Origin: Patiria pectinifera
Lineage: Eukaryota; Echinodermata; Asteroidea; Valvatida; Asterinidae
Assembly: GCA_029964075.1 (NCBI GenBank)
Contig: CM057140.1
Coordinates: forward strand, 10,992,643 to 11,056,642
Length of the DNA: 64,000 bases
Direction: 5' to 3'
In this document: one piece after another, positions 61,501 through 64,000 of the stretch
How the letters are laid out: each line of letters opens with the position of its first letter
How positions within the stretch are numbered: the first letter of the stretch is position 1
The notes under the pieces: model-generated
Told to the model about the DNA's origin: nothing
What the model saw: only the letters and a program-made list of their open reading frames with translations
Database searches by the model: none
Made by a program: the position numbers and the translations under genes

Positions 61501-64000
61501 GGCACTGGTCTGAGGCAATGGGATATCACTCACTAGCGTCTTGAAGAAAGACTATAATGTTTTAGGTCGAAAGTTCCTTTGGGACACAGAATTTACGTTT
61601 GTTTTTGTTGCAAGCAGAGTGCTGTCTTAGCTGATTTCATACATATATTTCAACGAAAGTTAACAATACTGAATAGATGTCATCTTTTCGCTCAATTTGT
61701 TTAGATTTTGATGAATGCATGTTTTAAATTATGAAATTAATTGTAGAGTTAGTATTTGTGAGTGTTAATCCACCCTAAAACCACCAAACAAAACTGAAAT
61801 TGTGTCAGTTTAAGTTAAGTTTAGGGGAAAACTGAAACATTTTAAACATCTTTCTTATTTTTGTGTGTATATCAATTACCCAAACAATTTTATGACAATG
61901 GAAAACTTAAAAAATTTGAATTATGTACAATGTAGGATTCTAATTCAGAACTAAATCAATAAAAAGAATCAGAACAACAAAACAAAAACACGTTAAACTA
62001 CATGTACTATTGGAACAACACTGAGAAAAGAAAAAAAAGAAGAAACCAATAACAAAGAGAAAAAAATAACAAAAAGTAAACAAGAGCAAAACAAAAACAA
62101 AAAAAACAGCCCCCAACCACTTAAAAATACTACAAATGAAAGAAAAAAAACATTAGGAGAACTGTTTTTCAAATATTACTTAGTATCAGCTTGGCTAACA
62201 CTTTTAAAGTGAGATCTGAATGATTAATATGATTATTATCATACCAAATATAAAGTTTTCTTCAATTTGTTGATTATCAAACCGAGGCAAACAGGTTCCT
62301 TCAGACGTGTTGATTTTTATGAACGTCAGCGGTGAAAAAGAGTCTCAATATTTGAAAATGTTGTTGGAAAACATTCCTGCCACTGCTTTCTTGCAATGAC
62401 CAACAGCTCTCCCTATGCAAAATATTCTGTCTAACTTCACTCACCGGTAACTTCTAGCAATCATATTCAACTGCAGAGTTAATAGTAAGACAACTGTACC
62501 GTTAGTAGAAACACGGTGACGGTTAGGGTCGCGGGATCTCCGCCCGAACACATAGGAAAATTCAATACTTGCCGTCCATACCGTTTGACCTCCACTCTCA
62601 AACAGGGGACACTTCTGCTTAATTTTGGTCAGCTCCATGTTGACCTGCTTGCTGACGATGGTCATGGGGTTGCCCCCCAGCCCCGTCACCACCATGGCCC
62701 CCAGGTCGGCCACGTAGTTGTTCTTGCGGTAGGTGGTGACGCGGCCCCCGACGCGGTCCCGGGCCTCCAGGATCGTCACGTCCATGCCGAAGGTCTGGAG
62801 TTGGGAGGCTGCGGCCAGACCCGAGATGCCGGCACCGACGATCAGCACTTTGCCCAGGGTCTTGGTGGGCAGGGGCTTCAGACGCTTGTAGATGCCAAAG
62901 TTGATCAGTCCGTGGCGCTCCAGGTAAGCATGGACACGCATCACCAGTTGGATATCGCCTGTATGCACACATTTCCATTCAAACCAACTAGGTTAAAACT
63001 TAGTCCATGTTTTCAAGGTAGTTTTGAGTAATTGAAGAGCTGTGGTACCCCCACAGGGTATTCTCTAGGCACCCTGCCAAATGCAACAGAATGCAGTGCC
63101 AGCCTTGGTACCAAGTACCTACCCTGCCAAATGCAACGGAATGCAGGCATGGAATGCATGCAGATCAGGACACTGCTAAATGCAACAACTTGCAACAACT
63201 TTTTACTTGTGGTTAGGGTTAGGGTTAACACTAACTCCCTAGGCATTTTTGCTAGGATGCAACCTCAATCCTGCAAAATCCTCCAACTGCCTCCATGTAC
63301 AAACTGCATATAGCCTCAATCCATTATTTCATCCATTATTTCTTGAATGTGGTCTTTGGAGGGGTGACCACTGCCTCAATCCTGCAAAATTTAGCAATCA
63401 CTGTCAATGTGTTGAGGCAGAGCCAGTGACATCCTGGAGCAGTGCGGAGGATTTCAAGTATAATCTGGGCTTAAATTTATGCACGGCTGAGCATAAACAA
63501 CACAAGGTCCGGCCCAAGACCTTGACACAGAGCCTCCTCCGAAATCAGCAACACACTTTTGCCAGATAGCCTCAATCCTGCAAAATTCTCCAAATTGCAA
63601 AGAGGATTTTGGATGATTTGGGAAGGTTAGGGTTACTACTTGTACTTCACAAGTTTTTGCTTGGAACAAATCACAGGAATTTACAAAAACACTAAAAAAA
63701 ATCACACAAATAATCTGGCTAAAGCCAAAACATTCTCTTGAAATTATTGTGGATGCTTTTCATAAGACATCTCCCAACAACTACATGTACATATTAAGAA
63801 TTTTATGTTAACAAATCCACAAATCCTACGTCATAATAGTCCAAATTTCATCACCAGCTTTACCAATCCAATGAAGTACACATGCACAAGTAATAAATTT
63901 TCAAGAAAGGTCAATAAAAGACAAACTTACTGTTGTACGGAGCTTCAATCTGCGGCAGTGCGTTCTCAAATATCAACTGAAGCTTGGGATTCTCAAACCA
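55187..64000 (-). CDS. KDM1A: Lysine-specific histone demethylase 1, 3' ten exons
   Basis: LSD1/KDM1A removes methyl groups from H3K4me1/2 by FAD-dependent oxidation, in nuclear CoREST-type complexes. Ten exons in phase give 1,896 nt: 631 residues plus stop. Seen: the end of the SWIRM domain ([40 protein letters not shown]), the dinucleotide-binding [22 protein letters not shown], the Tower coiled coil (about residues 165-285), then the second half of the amine oxidase domain with [22 protein letters not shown] and [20 protein letters not shown]. The lysine of GNLNK corresponds to the catalytic Lys661 of the human enzyme. Human LSD1 is 852 residues, so roughly the first quarter lies beyond base 64000. 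The Tower separates this from KDM1B. The gene converges on POLQ, with the satellite between their 3' ends. Confidence 0.97.
55517..56216. other. KDM1A intron i-j, nothing recognised
   Basis: AT-rich intron without clear repeats. Confidence 0.55.
56217..56459 (-). CDS. KDM1A: KDM1A exon i
   Basis: Residues 442-522. [59 protein letters not shown]. Acceptor TATTTTAG, donor CAG|GTATTT; phase 0 to 0. Confidence 0.96.
56660..56845 (-). mobile_element. tRNA-related dispersed element
   Basis: The plus strand shows CCAGTCCATCGCAGGTTACT, TGGGTAGAGAGAGGCAAATG and CTTGCCCAAGGACACAAC, then on the minus strand a B-box-like GGTTTCGAATC. Same type of tail as the element at 60280-60895. Confidence 0.65.
56891..57078 (-). 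CDS. KDM1A: KDM1A exon h: catalytic lysine
   Basis: Residues 379-441. [40 protein letters not shown] and a final K, the Lys661 equivalent, at the last codon of the exon. Acceptor CATTTCAG, donor AAG|GTATAT; phase 1 to 0. Confidence 0.95.
57222..57466 (-). CDS. KDM1A: KDM1A exon g: amine oxidase domain resumes
   Basis: Residues 297-379. [52 protein letters not shown]. These are the acidic residues that line the histone H3 pocket. Acceptor GTTCCCAG, donor ACAG|GTTTGT; phase 2 to 1. Confidence 0.95.
57467..57797. other. KDM1A intron f-g, nothing recognised
   Basis: No feature seen. Confidence 0.55.
57798..57871 (-). CDS. KDM1A: KDM1A exon f: Tower return helix
   Basis: Residues 273-297. [20 protein letters not shown] then NNPP. 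Acceptor TTCAACAG, donor CGAG|GTACAT; phase 0 to 2. It is too short to stand out as an open frame; found by splice borders and family match. Confidence 0.92.
57872..58569. other. KDM1A intron e-f
   Basis: Contains a possible 21-nt micro-exon (58408-58428, minus strand; see its own entry). Otherwise nothing recognised. Confidence 0.55.
58408..58428 (-). other. Possible 21-nt alternative micro-exon of KDM1A
   Basis: Strong donor GAG|GTAAGC follows seven in-frame codons (RETEDME) preceded by TACAAG. Both sides are phase 0, like the surrounding junction, so inclusion would add seven residues to the Tower without a frameshift. The acceptor's pyrimidine tract is weak. Without it the local length equals human LSD1. 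Confidence 0.3.
58570..58704 (-). CDS. KDM1A: KDM1A exon e: Tower
   Basis: Residues 228-272. [41 protein letters not shown]. Acceptor TTATTGCAG, donor AAG|GTATGT; phase 0 to 0. Confidence 0.95.
58705..59265. other. KDM1A intron d-e, nothing recognised
   Basis: Short TGACTGACTACC-like repeats at 59015-59055 only. Confidence 0.5.
59266..59356 (-). CDS. KDM1A: KDM1A exon d: Tower helix
   Basis: Residues 197-227. [19 protein letters not shown] and [11 protein letters not shown] form a charged coiled coil, the Tower arm that binds CoREST. Acceptor CCTTCCAG, donor AAG|GTAATG; phase 2 to 0. Confidence 0.93.
59596..60108 (+). mobile_element. TTAA-flanked MITE, type B, copy 3
   Basis: TTAA at 59592-59595 and 60109-60112. 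Same ends and central CTTAAG palindrome as the copy at 8793, in the same orientation. Confidence 0.9.
60280..60895 (-). mobile_element. tRNA-derived SINE-like element
   Basis: On the minus strand a tRNA-like head (about 60895-60815) with TGATCCAATGGTTACGG, GGTACACGGGTTCGAATCC (perfect B box) and then CTTGGGCAAGGCACTTTACC. The plus-strand left end has TTATATAGCGTTGTCAATGG. Antisense within the KDM1A sense strand it is in sense orientation. Confidence 0.7.
61146..61288 (-). CDS. KDM1A: KDM1A exon c: entry to Tower
   Basis: Residues 150-197. [20 protein letters not shown] and [10 protein letters not shown]. Acceptor GCGCGCAG, donor CAA|GTAAGG; phase 0 to 2. Confidence 0.95.
61289..62581. other. 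KDM1A intron b-c
   Basis: A-rich low-complexity tract at 61970-62150 (AAAACAAAAA-type). This intron is where mammals carry exon 8a; none is evident. Confidence 0.55.
62582..62958 (-). CDS. KDM1A: KDM1A exon b: SWIRM end and FAD motif
   Basis: Residues 24-149. [22 protein letters not shown], then [15 protein letters not shown] (FAD), [29 protein letters not shown] and [15 protein letters not shown]. Acceptor GCATACAG, donor ACG|GTATGG. GC-rich. In mammals the neuronal micro-exon 8a is inserted at the junction after this exon; I see no clear counterpart here. Confidence 0.96.
62959..63930. other. KDM1A intron a-b
   Basis: Direct repeats of CTGCCAAATGCAAC-GAATGCA at 63075-63180, and a TTAGGGTTA-ended repeat family at 63207-63640 with CCTCAATCCTGCAAAAT recurring near 63265, 63373 and 63570. 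Confidence 0.6.
63931..64000 (-). CDS. KDM1A: KDM1A exon a (partial): SWIRM
   Basis: Residues 1-24 of the visible part, open at the window edge. Donor ACA|GTAAGT, phase 1. Confidence 0.93.

Noticed and set aside
63205-63230. Telomere-like GGTTAGGGTTAGGGTTAA.
   Set aside because: Only two to three repeats at the end of a dispersed element family also seen at 6197-6541.

Overview
The window is genomic DNA from an intron-rich animal, most likely a marine invertebrate deuterostome. An echinoderm is my best guess, because many short interspersed elements look like echinoderm ones, but the sequence does not prove it. It holds the 3' part of one large gene on the plus strand, the 3' part of a second gene on the minus strand, a small intronless gene nested antisense in an intron, and a 14-kb satellite array between the two convergent genes.

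Bases 1-37230 (+) carry DNA polymerase theta (POLQ). I could place 23 exons with GT/AG borders. Their phases agree at every junction and together give 2,825 codons including the stop. In order they encode the superfamily 2 helicase-like domain (Walker A GKT, DELH box, SATLPN, GRAGRKG), a long low-complexity central region in one 3.9-kb exon, and an A-family polymerase domain (DYSQLELR, the O-helix, LQLHDE) ending at 37230. The start of the gene lies upstream. Exon 7 sits in a 1.67-kb tandem duplication, so there are two identical exon copies that cannot both be spliced in without a stop.

Inside POLQ intron 6 (7438-14843), on the minus strand, is a complete single-exon rhodopsin-class GPCR (10703-11881 or 11785). 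The introns also hold TTAA-flanked miniature elements, long inverted repeats, one hAT-like element with an 8-bp target duplication, tRNA-related SINE pieces, and three local tandem arrays.

Bases 39200-53337 form a satellite: about 44 head-to-tail copies of a ~320-bp unit in two main variants, arranged as dimers and trimers with larger copied blocks. Nearly every unit carries a perfect 12-bp inverted repeat. The array lies between the 3' ends of the two convergent genes.

Bases 64000-55187 (-) carry the last ten visible exons of the histone demethylase LSD1/KDM1A, 631 residues. They run from the end of the SWIRM domain through the FAD-binding amine oxidase domain, which is interrupted by the Tower coiled coil. 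The 5' end lies beyond the window. POLQ (theta-mediated end joining) and KDM1A (chromatin demethylation) are not known to act in one pathway; their adjacency looks like ordinary genomic neighbourhood.
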